Position numbers and translations under genes: made by a program. Below, piece after piece: positions 34,256-45,655 of a stretch of DNA of 64,000 nt (its first letter is position 1; each line of letters starts with the position of its first letter). The DNA is from Pseudisothecium myosuroides. Its lineage: Eukaryota; Streptophyta; Bryopsida; Hypnales; Lembophyllaceae. The notes below the pieces were generated by a model, which was not told the origin of the DNA, made no database searches, and saw only the letters and a program-made list of their open reading frames with translations. The stretch lies in the NCBI GenBank assembly GCA_951799445.1, contig OX637288.1, forward strand, positions 14,262,501-14,326,500, given 5' to 3'.

Positions 34256-34300
34256 CTTATACTCCACAGCCCCCCTGCCCGCCTCCAATGCATATGGGAC
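34256..34300 (-). promoter_or_regulatory. USE and TATA box of U2 copy 2
   Basis: Reading minus, GTCCCATATGC (34300-34290) starts 70 bp before the RNA and TATAAG (34261-34256) about 30 bp before it, the same geometry as copy 1. Confidence 0.8.
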
Positions 34301-34540
34301 AAATCACACACTAAACCCCTACAAACGAAATTCCCTCTCCTCCCTGCCCCTCTCGCGCATGCTTCTGGTGACGAGAACTCGTTTTCTCTAATCGGTCACA
34401 CGCCGGTCCAATCCCACTACACTCAACTCTTCGTCGCTCAGAACTGCATCGAGCGACGATTGCGTGCCACCATCGCCCTCTTTATTTCACTGGGGAGTTA
34501 CAGTTTCACTTACTTGCAAAGCCACTTCAGTCAGTTCCCG

Positions 34541-35508
34541 AGCAAACGCAACTATTTACGCGTAGGATATTTCAGGTAGTAGGCTAATAAAAATTCAGCA
34601 TCAATGTTATTGCTGTCATGCCCAGTTTTGGTACGCACTTGAGGGCACGGGCTTGTGTCGGTCTGCATTCAACTTTCAAGCTCTGCTCCTATGAACGTTG
34701 TAAAGTAACTTAATCAGGTTCCATTCAACGAACCCTCCAACGCAATCGCGCAAGTTTATCATTCAATCGTCCAGACTCTTTCAATCGTTCTATGCGCATA
34801 ATTCTGAGGGCAATCTCAATGGGGACAACACGGTATGCACTCACTGATGAGACTATATTCTTGGTGTTACGTGTCTCGGAACGAACGCTATTTTCTCGCT
34901 AAGTTGCTTCTTAGGAATCAATGCTCACTATGTCCTGATTTGATGTTTGTACTCTGTTCCCTAGCAGTGGAATGAGATAAATTCACTTGGTTTAAGAGAC
35001 TGAAATATACTTCAGTGTTACGTGAGGAAGCATTATCAGGCATGAAATTAGCACAAATCACATGTAGCCGTAACTTGATCCACGATGTAGGCAATATCAA
35101 GTTATCAGGAAATACACTACACCTACAGACCAATGTCATCTGCAAAATTCTCAAATGTAAGACAACCAAAATTACATGTTCGTGAAGTGCGGTATGGTTC
35201 GTAGGTACTAGCACTTCTCTCATCAAGCTATTCGCGATCTGTCGCTCTCTCCAATCTGAGAGACAAAAAATTATCCTACCTAAATTTACATGGATAGTAT
35301 GCTGCACTGTGTAAAAAACCCTCCTAGCAGATGGTTATGCATCACTTGCTCTCGTTGTGCATGATACGCCGCCTACATGTACTACTCCGCTTAGGTCCAG
35401 GCTACATACATAAAAACGCCACATGCATTGCAACAAAACATGGCGGATTTTCAGTCGCAAGGAATCCCAAATGATTCTGAGTTCAAAAAAAAAGCTAGTC
35501 CGGTTTAC
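34541..35508. other. Spacer between U2 copy 2 and the 3beta-HSD/D gene
   Basis: Probably includes the 3' UTR of the downstream minus-strand gene. A 129-codon ORF (34918-35307, minus) has no recognised domain. Confidence 0.4.
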
Positions 35509-37224
35509 CTACTGCACCTTCTTTATCTCCAACCGCCCTCGGAGATTCTCTGGCAATTTACTGGCGACAATTCCGTAGTAATGGTCGAAGGTTTCAAATG
35601 CCAGAGTGCACAGCTTGTCAAACTCATCCTCGTTCTGCTCGTACATGTATGGTGCAGTGAAAGCTGCAAACACGCTCATGAAGAGTAAACTCCGGAAGGA
35701 AAATCTCCCGAAAAACTTCAGGACACGCAGTACAACCATCACCTTGCAAAACAGAGCGCGGTCTCTTTGCACAACGATTCTCTCCAGAAGAAAGCAGCCA
35801 GAGTTCCAGAGTGATCGAACTTCATGGGCCACTTTGATTGCGGACTCATCAGATATCTCGAACAACGACGGGGGAATCTTGGGTAACGAAATTGAAAACA
35901 GGGGATCGGGCAAGAAGTTAAGGGTAAAGACAGCAATCAGCACCACACAGAGGTTGTAGCTCAATGCAGAAGCCAGAGTGGCCCCCGACTTGTAGAAGAA
36001 GTACAGTATGCTCAAAAGGCCAATGAAGAACGCAACGCTTCTCCTGCCGTCTTTCCACAAAAGCACATCCGCCACAGCACCACCACCGAGCGCCGTATTC
36101 ACCTTCGACGACAGTTTGATTTCTCGGTTCGCAATCTCGGGGTCCGGCGCATCGGCACGAAACTCAGGATACGCTGCGATCGTTCTCCGAATCCCTTCCT
36201 CTAAAGACACAATGGGCTTGTACCCTAAAAGCTCCTTGGCTCTGTTGCAGTTGAACGTTCTCGTGACAGTAACCAGCCTCAAACGCACAGGATTGAAATT
36301 GACTGCCGGCTTGACACCGATTGGGGCCAACATCTTCGCCACGCTATCATACGCTTCGGCAATTGTCAGCACAAGCTTCGCAGGAACGTTGAACTTTGGT
36401 TTAGGGTAACCAAGCCCAGTGATAATTCTCGTCAAGAAATCCCAAAACGGAATCGGCTCCTGGTTCGTAATAAAGAAAGCTTTCCCAGAAACCCCTCCAG
36501 CATCCCCAAACGTCAAAGCCTTCTCCGCACACAAATGCGCATGCGCGACATTTTCCACAAACGTCCAATCGAACATATTCTTCCCATCACCGAGAATAAA
36601 CTTCAGTTTCCCAGCTCTCGCCGACTTCGCAAACGCAGGGACAGTCAGTCTATCGCCGGGTCCAAAGATCCCACTCGGACGAATCGCACATGTCGCCAAG
36701 CTCCTCCCATTAGCACTCAAAACCAGCGCCTCCCCGTGCGCTTTCGCATCCGAGTAATAATCATTAAACTTATCACAGATCGGAGCCGACTCGTCCACAT
36801 TAACAATGGGGTGCACACCGTCGAACACAATGCTAGGAGAGGAAGTGTAAACCAGCTTCTGCACCCCACATTCCAGACAAGCCTCGATCACATTCCGCGT
36901 CCCCGTGACGGAGACGTCGAAATGCAATTTGAAGCTATTGATGGAAGTATCGGGAGCGGCCATATGAAACACCACCGCAACCCCTCGCAACGCCTCCATC
37001 ACCTGCTGCTTGTTGCGAATGTCACAGGAAACGTATTGCACTCGTTCCATTTCAACCCCCCGCCCAAGAACCCCCATCGTCTCCTCATCCGTCATCGCCA
37101 ACCGGGGCGCCAGATCCACGATACGGACCACATAGCGGCCATCCTCCAGCAATTTCTGCACCACCCACTTCGCCAAGAACCCTCGCCCGCCCGTCACCAC
37201 GCAAACCTCCGACGACGCCCCCAT
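35509..37224 (-). CDS. 3BETAHSD/D: 3beta-hydroxysteroid dehydrogenase / C4-decarboxylase with C-terminal reticulon domain
   Basis: 571 residues in one uninterrupted ORF. It oxidises the 3-hydroxyl and removes the C4 carboxyl of sterol intermediates during C4 demethylation, at the ER. The extended-SDR part starts with TGGRGFLA (11-18, NAD binding) and has the catalytic pair Y157-SDA-K161. The C-terminal part, from about residue 385, is a reticulon domain with hydrophobic hairpins (VAFFIGLLSILYFFY and LCVVLIAVFTLNFL). Plant 3BETAHSD/D1 and D2, also called RTN19 and RTN20, have this same fusion and similar length. The C-terminus KKVQ fits a KKXX ER-retrieval signal. GC-rich relative to its surroundings. 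The seed-plant genes I know have many introns, so the intron-less form is notable. Confidence 0.93.
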   Translation of the reverse strand: MGASSEVCVVTGGRGFLAKWVVQKLLEDGRYVVRIVDLAPRLAMTDEETMGVLGRGVEMERVQYVSCDIRNKQQVMEALRGVAVVFHMAAPDTSINSFKLHFDVSVTGTRNVIEACLECGVQKLVYTSSPSIVFDGVHPIVNVDESAPICDKFNDYYSDAKAHGEALVLSANGRSLATCAIRPSGIFGPGDRLTVPAFAKSARAGKLKFILGDGKNMFDWTFVENVAHAHLCAEKALTFGDAGGVSGKAFFITNQEPIPFWDFLTRIITGLGYPKPKFNVPAKLVLTIAEAYDSVAKMLAPIGVKPAVNFNPVRLRLVTVTRTFNCNRAKELLGYKPIVSLEEGIRRTIAAYPEFRADAPDPEIANREIKLSSKVNTALGGGAVADVLLWKDGRRSVAFFIGLLSILYFFYKSGATLASALSYNLCVVLIAVFTLNFLPDPLFSISLPKIPPSLFEISDESAIKVAHEVRSLWNSGCFLLERIVVQRDRALFCKVMVVLRVLKFFGRFSFRSLLFMSVFAAFTAPYMYEQNEDEFDKLCTLAFETFDHYYGIVASKLPENLRGRLEIKKVQ

Positions 37225-37620
37225 CGCCTGCGACCTCTACCAAAACCAACACCCAAAACGACTCCCGGTGCGAAATGCGAGCAGATTAGATTGCTGGGAA
37301 GCGGGACTCGGAAGCAATTGCGACGGAACGGCAAGCGCAGCAGCAGAATTGCGAGCAAGGAGGGACACAAATTGCGAAGGAGACTGGCCCGCTGCAATTT
37401 GTGTGCGGGGCCCGTTGCGCTTTGTGTTGGTACGGGGGTGGGTTTGGAAGCGTCCGGAGACAGAGGCCTGGCAGAGGGAAACGGATCGCCGTGGATTGCT
37501 CCGACGGCTCAGATCTCTCTCTGGGGAGCGAATGAGAGCGCCAACGCAGCCTTTGGCTGTTATGAGCCAGGGCCAACAGTTACTGTACCAGGGAGTTCAT
37601 TTGATTAGCAATGATTTTTC
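37225..37620 (-). promoter_or_regulatory. 5' UTR and promoter region of the 3beta-HSD/D gene
   Basis: A GC-rich island upstream of the ATG, dropping to AT-rich sequence beyond about 37600. No TATA box was singled out. ORFs on both strands here are shadows of its base composition. Confidence 0.4.
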
Positions 37621-37674
37621 GCATTCATGATTGGGGGAGGGGCATTTCAGTATTTCTTGTTGAGGGTTAAGCTT

Positions 37675-37810
37675 AAGGTAGGAAGTCCATAATTGGACCA
37701 TCTAAGGCCTGGAACTGAATTTGGAGGAGGCTAAACATCTTGAGAAAAATTTCAGTAAATTTTCCTTGAAAAACATGTGGAATTGACATCTAACCCAAGT
37801 TGTTTCATAT
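37675..37810. mobile_element. Fragment of the AAGGTAGGAGGTCC MITE
   Basis: Starts TTAAGGTAGGAAGTCC and runs through GGAACTGAATTT, TTTTCCTTGAAAAACA and ACATCTAACCCAAGT, which is the right half of the element at 40628-40957 inverted. The other end is not clear. Confidence 0.6.
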
Positions 37811-38817
37811 TTTTTGGACCTATGTGGAATGAGTTACAAATTTTTGAAGTTGGGAAAAAGTGGTCATTTGTGGTCATCAAAAGCGACCATCTCTTGAAAT
37901 GTGCATAGTTGGTACATCGTACAAAGCAAAATGTACCTCTGAGTCATGTTCGCTTTTATTGCCCAGTCAAAGTTTGAGCCTCCTCTCTTACCTTTTGTTT
38001 CTTCGGCAATGAAATTACGTTTCATTTGTCTCAAAAAAAAAAGATTTTTAAATTTTATTTTTTAAAGCTTACCTTTTTGTGTTAATTGAGGGTTACCTTC
38101 TTTGATGGTGTTTGAGTTTTGGGCTTTATTGTTGTTGAAAATTAACCCCTCACCGCTTGGAGTATTTCAAAATACATTAAACAAGGGACGTATTTTGTCC
38201 CTTTTGGCAATGAGGGGTTACCCCGCGGAGGTCTTGGAAGCCCAATTTTGGTCTCAACATAGTTTTTTTGTTGTGTATTTGACATGAAGTACATACGCAC
38301 ATAATCAAGAAGGCCCTGAATGCACCTATATTTGCACCAAAAGTGTTACAAAAAATAGATATTGATTGTGCAAGATGTATAGTATACAATCAAAATATGA
38401 ATCTATGAGAGTCTAGTATTATTTTTGGTACACCAAGAGACGATACTTTAAAAATTCATAACTTATTTGTACAATGTCCAATAATGCATGCTAAAATGTG
38501 TTGGAATCCTCTTTCAATCACTAATAAGATCCATTAAAATAATTACAATTCCAAGTATAATTATTTCAACAAATTTTGACAATAACATTGTCTCATTTGG
38601 GGGCTATCAAACTATACACGAAGAAATATGGAAAAAAAAATATGTAGATGAAATCACCAAAAACATCTTGAAGATATATCCAAATTATAGGATGAAGTTC
38701 ACAAAAGAATTAGAAACATACTAGATGAAAGAACTAGTGATGAATGTATAGTAATCATTCCAAACATTAGATGAATGAAATTAGATGGTTTTCATACATT
38801 ACGAATCGAACGCTTAA
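37811..38817. other. Intergenic; small palindromic TTAACCCCTCA unit at 38142-38220
   Basis: No gene recognised. TTAACCCCTCACC and TGAGGGGTTACC face each other about 75 bp apart with an inner inverted pair (AAGGGAC and GTCCCTT), possibly a very small relative of the TTAA family. Confidence 0.35.
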
Positions 38818-39325
38818 TCCCTAAAAGTCCAAGGGTTTGGACAAACACAGATGTATTATAAAAAATAAGTTTTATAATTTTTTTGAAGTTTGCATCAAAG
38901 AAGACAATGTGAAGCACAAAAAGTCAAAAGTATCCATATGGTCAAAATTATAAAACTATTTTTAGTTTTTTTCAAAGATATTTGAAGATATAACTTAAAA
39001 ATTTAATAATATAATTTCTATCTTTAGCATTTGAATTTTTTTAATTGGTCAAAATTATGGTTTCTATTGATTTATAAATAAAATGCATAGTATTCAATAA
39101 TGAAAATAGCACTTTCCCAAATAATAAATTTTCCAACACAAGCCAAGTTCTTAACACTTTGTGCTGTATTCTTTACAATTATTGTTTGACCGTAGCTACC
39201 TCAGTTTTGAATATAAAAATCAAAAGACAATCCAATTTAATTTGTACAAAGAAGAAAAAAAACTTGAATTTTTTCTACCCAAAGTTGAGCAGTGACCATA
39301 AAATGGTCGCTCAAGCATTCAGGGG
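38818..39325. mobile_element. TTAA-flanked element F (diverged)
   Basis: TTAA (38814-38817) then TCCCTAAAAGTCCAAGGG. The right end ATTCAGGGG precedes TTAA (39326-39329). The left interior (GATGTATTATAAAA) resembles element G. The ends are degenerate, so the call is tentative. Confidence 0.5.
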
Positions 39326-40018
39326 TTAAAGGACATTGCAAAGTCCTAGGGGCATTGTTCACGGTCAAACAATGTCTTTCATGTAGTTTTGGCTTCAAAC
39401 GAAGTTAAACTCAACTAAACATAGGTTGCTATACTAATCTACTTACATTACATTTTTGAATTTCTTAGAAATTGATAAAACTGCATTTTTTTGTAGCCCT
39501 TTGAAGACAATATCTTGAAAGTTTCCTATACAATACATTTGAATTTTTTCTATTGAACTTTTCTTAATATTAACCAAAACATACACCAATTTACCATGAT
39601 GTTAATTACTTTAATTTTCACTTCTTCTTAATGAGATATTCTATTTAAATCATTTTTGTAACTCCTATGACTTTTACAAAGAAAAAAAACACCATAGAAT
39701 TATAAAAATTTCATTTTCATATTTTTAATTAGGAAAATTTGAAGAAAAATCTAAAGTGTAGACTATTATATACGAAAAATGCCAAATTTTTCAAGTGTAC
39801 ATTTTAATTTCGGAAACTATTGATTAGGTGAGAACCAATATTGAAGAAAAAATGACAACTAGTTCAAAGTTAGTTAGTGGAATTGGAATGATTCCAATTG
39901 CAATTTGAAAATATCAACAAAAACCTATGTGAAAACTCTATAAAATCTCCATTTACAGTAAAAAAAAATAGCTTCAATCTTTGAAAAAGTGGTTCAATAC
40001 AGGAATCAAAGGAAACTA
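39326..40018. other. Intergenic, nothing recognised
   Basis: AT-rich, no ORF of note. Confidence 0.4.
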
Positions 40019-40267
40019 CACTAAATAGTGAAATTGGGTTGCCTTAACAATTAGGTTGCCTTACCCCATAGAAGTTACCTCATGACTAATACTTGTCCAG
40101 ATGGAGGTACATGCCAATCTCTAATCCTGAGACATGAACCAGTACACCAAACTATGTCATACACATAATTCTTACTTTATTGCATCCTTCTATAATACCT
40201 GTACATATTGATATACTATAGAATGTTGAGAAATTAGTTTGGGGCAACCTAATTTCACTATTTAGTG
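40019..40267. mobile_element. MITE with CACTAAATAGTGAAATTG ends, TA target site
   Basis: The first 25 bp (CACTAAATAGTGAAATTGGG then TTGCC) are repeated inverted at the right end with one mismatch, and TA flanks both sides. The first 12 bp of the end are themselves a palindrome. A diverged member lies at 62171-62416. Confidence 0.8.
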
Positions 40268-40402
40268 TAGCTGCTAAAACTCAAAAAATGTCTCCAACAT
40301 AATTTGTTCCCTCTAACTTAAGGGTTATTAGTATTGCAAAATATCACACTTGACTAAGCCCAAGACAAAAACATGGTTGAGCCTAAAGTTGTGCGACAAG
40401 AC

Positions 40403-40618
40403 TCTTGCGGAGGTAAAGGGAGAGGTGAATATAAAAAAAAAGACCCCCTATTTTGTGTTGTCTCTAGGGTATGTTATAGACCACTCCTAACTAATTTGGG
40501 GCCTCTGATTGCAAATATGAACTCAGAATTTGCAAATTTTATTGTGCCTTGCAAATAAAAAGTTCCTGCGTTTTCTCCAAGGGTAAAACCGGGGGCAAAA
40601 CGGCCCTCGCAGGAGGCT
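40403..40618. mobile_element. Relative of the MITE at 28171-28399
   Basis: Interior blocks CCCCTATTTTGTGTTGTCTC, GGGGCCTCTGATTGCAAAT and TTCCTGCGTTTTC match the 28.2-kb element in order. The ends (CTTGCGGAGG and the inverse of CGAGCCTCCTGCG) have diverged. Confidence 0.65.
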
Positions 40619-40627
40619 CGTTACACT

Positions 40628-40957
40628 AAGGTAGGAGGTCCTTAAATGGAGCGGGTATTAAAATGGAGCCCTAACTGAAATGTAAACTGTTTGTACATGT
40701 TTATTTTTTCATAGCCTCCATCAATGTACAGACTGTGTACATTTTAGCTAGGGCACCATTTTAGAGCCCTATGCCATTTCAACTTCAAAATTTTTTAACT
40801 AATTCAAAAAAGCATGAAAAAATATGAAACGACTTGGGTTAGATGTCAGTTCAATCTGTTTTTCAAGGAAAATTGACTGAAAAAAATTTCAAGATATTTC
40901 ACCTCCTCAAAATTCAGTTCCAGCCCTTAAATGCTCCATTATAGGACCTCCTACCTT
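40628..40957. mobile_element. MITE with AAGGTAGGAGGTCC ends and ACT target duplication
   Basis: A perfect 14-bp inverted repeat with ACT on each side (40625-40627 and 40958-40960). 330 bp. A 3-bp target site suggests PIF/Harbinger or CACTA relatives, but the end sequence is neither. Confidence 0.75.
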
Positions 40958-40960
40958 ACT

Positions 40961-42145
40961 TTAGACTCCACCCAAAAATATCATCCAGGTTCTGTATATC
41001 TAGGAATCTATTCCGTATCTCAGCTTCTCCAGCACTGCAGACACTGTGCCTGTGTATGCGGAGATTCCATTCAGCAGACATTGCCTGTGCAAAACAGGTT
41101 CATGTCGTCAAGGTTTAGCCAAATTAACTTAACTGGATTTCTGCAACCACAGTGAGTATGCCTGGACTGTCTTGTCATAAACAATTGCTGATTTATTCTG
41201 ATTCAAATCTGGGTTCACACAATCTCCTCAGTCCTGACTGGCATTCTTTCCACTTCAGTTCCCCAGTCCCCATGCTTCATCAGCTGCTTCATCAGCATTT
41301 TCAAATTTGGTTTCAAACTGGCACGAATCAGTCGTTTTCAAATATTGGAACAGTAATGGCTGCAGATTCGGCACTTTGGCATCCAGAGGACCAGTGGGTG
41401 TTTCTTTTAAACATTTTATTCTCAGAGGCGGCTTCACTTGTGAGTTTCATGAGTTTTGCCTGAGGTTATTTACAACTGAAGTGTGACACGGGTGAACTAT
41501 ACTTGTTTAAATATATTTGTTAGGACGAATGTCCTTGTGAGTATGCCACATCATTTAAGACCAACTACCACGCCACCAAAATTGCCATGTTGGCTGACAG
41601 CAGTTGCCACGTCACAATGAGTGAAGCTAATGGAGTTTGAACCCAAGACCTCATGAAATCGATAATGAAGCCTACTTGTCACCTCCTAACCATCTCCCCT
41701 TCATCTTGCACATATACAAGGGATTCAAAAAATAGATAATGTAGCATTAATTTAAAAATCTCAATAATTTTTGCCACGTCAACATTTTCAAGCAATCTAT
41801 GTTGATCAGTAATCAACATTTTCAAGCAATCTATATTGTTCAAGCAATTTATATTGATTGCCCAAATGAGTTTGAAAAATGTGTTGTTTTGGTAGCTTGG
41901 ACAATTAATATCAACACGTATTAATAAATACTGTGTTAATTTGGGCCCCCCTTTCAAGTAGTGTGTGAATTGTATGCACCCGCAATGTTCAATTCGTTGA
42001 TTAACCCCTTTAGGATGTTGGTCTGAGTACGATTATGGTGTCTTCCTCACCGTATTTCCTGCCAGTCCGAATAAGTCAGGCGCACCGGCCGGTCTGACTG
42101 ATGTGACGACCCCCAACCCGCTCCCCGGTCATCTGCTCATGCCCT
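40961..42145. other. Intergenic, nothing recognised
   Basis: Overlapping ORFs at 40931-41463 lack any domain. TTAACCCCTTTAGG at 42001 resembles one end of the TTAA family without a partner. Confidence 0.4.
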
Positions 42146-42205
42146 ATTAAGATGAATCCGATTGCGGTCGTAGATTTGTACAAGTTCGAGCCGTGGGGCT
42201 TGCCT
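42146..42205 (+). pseudogene. NAC transcription factor fragment
   Basis: Twenty codons read IKMNPIAVVDLYKFEPWGLP, which matches the NAC-domain segment around DLYKFEPWDLP where the first intron of NAC genes usually falls. Immediately upstream, in other frames, is only SGAPAGLTDVTTP-like sequence, and the preceding FRFHPTDEEL segment is absent. No GT donor follows. Most simply a broken gene fragment. Confidence 0.55.
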
Positions 42206-45200
42206 GATACTGTGTTATGGGAATGTATTCTTGATTTATTTTTGTTCGGAAGCTCTGTTTCTCTGTTTTTGCTCGCTTTTGGTTGTGATGAGTTGCATTT
42301 GGACGTTTCTTTATTTGCGAATGCCGGTTGTCTTAGTTTGGATTTTCATCGAAGGTTTGGTTTCTGTTTCTCGTTTTTTTAACTTTTCATGCTCTGCTCT
42401 TCTCAGATAAGTCGTTAGTTGGAAGCCGAGTGGTTCTACAGCTGAAGCATTAAACCCCAACGAACGGCCATATACTGTATCTAGGAAGGAGATTGACGTT
42501 CTCATTGGCTTGCGCTCTTCACATGAAACATGCAACAAGCTCAGAACTGGTTCCTTGGACTGACCATCCTCAACCTGGCAGTACCTACTTCAATTTGTGT
42601 GTTCCACAAATGGAATTTCTCTGAACCTCAGCTCATGATGATTGTGCTTGAATTGAAGTGTGCTTACACAAATACAAACAGCAACAAATGAAAAGAGCTG
42701 CAGATTGTAACCTAGCAACTTGATAGAAATCCCCTTCTGGTAGAAGATCTTAATAAATTTCAAGAGGTTCATCAGATCTGGCAACTGGAAGAGTGTGTAT
42801 GAGTGATTCTAAGTTACAAATTGAAGCCCTAGCTAGCTAGAAGCCCTTGCAACCAACGTAAGCTTACCAGAACTGAACCTGCAACTCTAATCAAAACTTT
42901 CTTGTGAAGGGACGATCTTCTCTCATTGTAGAGAGATCACAACTTCACAAGTTTACTCTTATCAAAACTTGGATTACGTAGAGCTCCAAAACAAAGCTGT
43001 GGACACGGATCAATTTCAGCCAAGGGAACTCACTGCAGCTGAGAAAGAGGTGGAGCACAGCTTCGTGCCTCATACTTCGGCCCATTTGTGCTGGTCTTCT
43101 CATCCTTTGGGGCTTCAAACGCAAGTGTTTGACTAAGGAATCAATCACCGAACAGAAACCCAACAATAGGCTTGGGCCGAAATCATAAGTTTTGTGCTCT
43201 TGACAACTTGGTCCTGCAGACCTGCGCTGGAGTTGTTCTCGCATACCGGCTGCGTCGGTCACCCTCCGTGCAGGCTCTGCGGCCCTGACAAGTATTCCCC
43301 CTCATACAGTATACGTTCTACACCGTCGGCCAATTCTGGCTGGCAACATCGTTTAAGGGTTAACATAGCAAACCCTCATATCTATCCACAAAAGTAATTC
43401 AGAGTAATTTAAAAAGAATGTTGTTGTACCAACCAAAATAAATAACCCCAAATAAATAAAAACGTGATTTAAAGAATGTGGTAATGTGAGTCCTTATAAA
43501 TCCAAATATTCAATTCGCCAATTTAGAAGACAAACCCTTCCACATACCCAATTTAAATGGCAAATCCTTGCACCTATCTACAAAAGTAATTTGAAGTTAA
43601 TTTTTTTTAAATCTAAAATTTACAATATTCAAACGTAAAATACAAAATCATTTTCTAACAAAAGCCTTCATTGTATTGTATTGCAGGCTTGACAAACTGA
43701 TTTATACTTTCAGTTATACTGCATCAATTTTTAGAAATGATTATTGTTCTAAATGAAGATTTGAAAAGGTGTGCAAATTCCAGCTATCAAAAATAGAATT
43801 CAACATTGTTTGACTTTGGAGGAAAATTTTTGTAGCAAATTGAATGTGTAAGGTCCACAGAAAGCTAAGTTCTTCTATGAGTTGTACTTATTTTGTAGCA
43901 TCCGTACCCTAGGGTCCACTCCCGCCCCTATATCTACGTTCATCCATATATTCACGTTTGTCTCTACATCTAAGCACCAAAGTAAGTGCTTGTTCTTATG
44001 TCCGATGTCCTTACGTCTGCACCTATCTCCTCACTTCTACCCTAGTGTCAGTCCCCTTTCCTTATATCCGTGCATTTGTGCCTAAGCATCTTTACCCCAA
44101 CCTTTTTACATTCATATCATGTGATAGAGTATGCGTCCATTTGGTCTGCACTACTACTCATCCACAACATCCATGCCCCTACTGTCCGTCCATGCCCCAA
44201 TTCTAGTATAGAATGTTGCATTTATAGCCCCCATGCTATGTCACTATGTAAAGGTAAATTGTAGTAATTTTTTTTACTTTGCAAAATCCAAAACTCTAAA
44301 AATTCCAAGCAAGTCAGACTATATATTTGTCCAGTCTAACTTTTTTACTTTTTTACTTAACAAATACGTCTGGTGACTGTGACCCGTCCAATGTAACAAC
44401 TTTGTTTCTAATGAAGGCTATGCTCAACTATCAAACAATGTAATTTAGCATTTGTCTAAATTATCAAAGTCAAATTACTTTTTATTGATCTAGGCCATAC
44501 ATTTTAGTATTGATTGGATTTGGCTTAGTACAAGAACAAACTTTGTCAATAGTATATACCAAAACTGCCCGGGTATTGAAAATTTGGCATAAAGGAGGGT
44601 GTTAGTACATGAAGTTAAAAAAATTTAAAATTTAAAAAGAAGGTACAATTTTAATTTATTTCCTTTTTCAATTTTGTAATGTATATACCCACCTTATATC
44701 AATAAATTAAGTAGTAAAAATATTTTTTTGTTTTTTTTACAATTTCATAGGATTGGATTTATAATACTAGTCCAACAATCAATAGGTATTGGTCGAGTAT
44801 GTACATTTTAAAAATAAAAAATTCAATCCTTAATAAAGTTAAATAATTATAGGAAAGTACAAAATAATTAAGGAAGAGTTGGAAGAAAGTAGTTAAATGG
44901 GGTATTTTGTATTTTGAATGCAGAGGGCTACATGACCATGTGATGGCAAAGTAAGGTAACTATACCTAAGTGCATCCAACTAAGCAATTTAGTTTGGTTC
45001 ACATTATTATTATATTGAAGAAATTTATCTGGGATCTTGCTGGTAATCCACAGGGGATTTGAGATTTTCTTTAAATGCATTTTCTAGCCTTTATATAAAT
45101 AAACTATGAATTTTAAAGTACTGACAATTGGTATATCTAAATGTGACTATAGGTTCTCATGAATAGAGGTTGTACATTTTAGGCAAGAATATGTAGAGGT

Positions 45201-45324
45201 CAATTTTAGAAAGGGATTGCAAGAATATGTAGGGGTTAGTGGTGTTACCTCATGAAAAAAATTTCACACTCTTATCTAGAATTACAACCATATAAGGTCA
45301 CCCCCCCATAACTGACCGAATAAG
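42206..45324. other. Intergenic, with a degenerate pyrimidine-rich tract
   Basis: 43900-44200 is C- and T-rich on the plus strand, with loosely repeated 10-14 bp words such as CTATATCTACGTTCATCC. An open stretch of 48 codons ends at 42563 with no recognised family. No gene is supported. Confidence 0.4.
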
Positions 45325-45655
45325 GAATTCTGACACGATCTGGAGTAGTGAAGGCAAAACAAATATTTTTCAGAGGTACATCAATAGAAATGACATGGAT
45401 TGCAAAAAATTTGGTAATTTTATCGCTTGAATTGAAATTACTATGAATTTTGGGAAGCAAAAAGTGGGTCGGACCCATGACAAATGTCTAGACTCTTCCA
45501 ATTCCGATCATTCAATAACTTTTTACCTAATCATTATTTCCTATTTTTTTTTCACAACTTGGGACATGTATCATGTATTTATTAGTTCCAACCTTGAAAA
45601 CGAAAAAAACCCGCATTCTAAGCGTGGTCAGAAATACGTGCACCTATAAGTCGGG
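45325..45655. repeat. Dispersed repeat (partner at 31715-32050)
   Basis: Same order of shared blocks as the 31.7-kb copy, same orientation. Confidence 0.7.

Noticed and set aside
36535..37608. 357-codon plus-strand ORF
   Set aside because: Lies opposite the GC-rich 3beta-HSD/D coding region; rich in Arg and His as expected for an antisense shadow.
42417..42563. 48-codon open plus-strand stretch after the NAC scrap
   Set aside because: Could be a terminal exon, but no family was recognised and nothing ties it to the NAC fragment.
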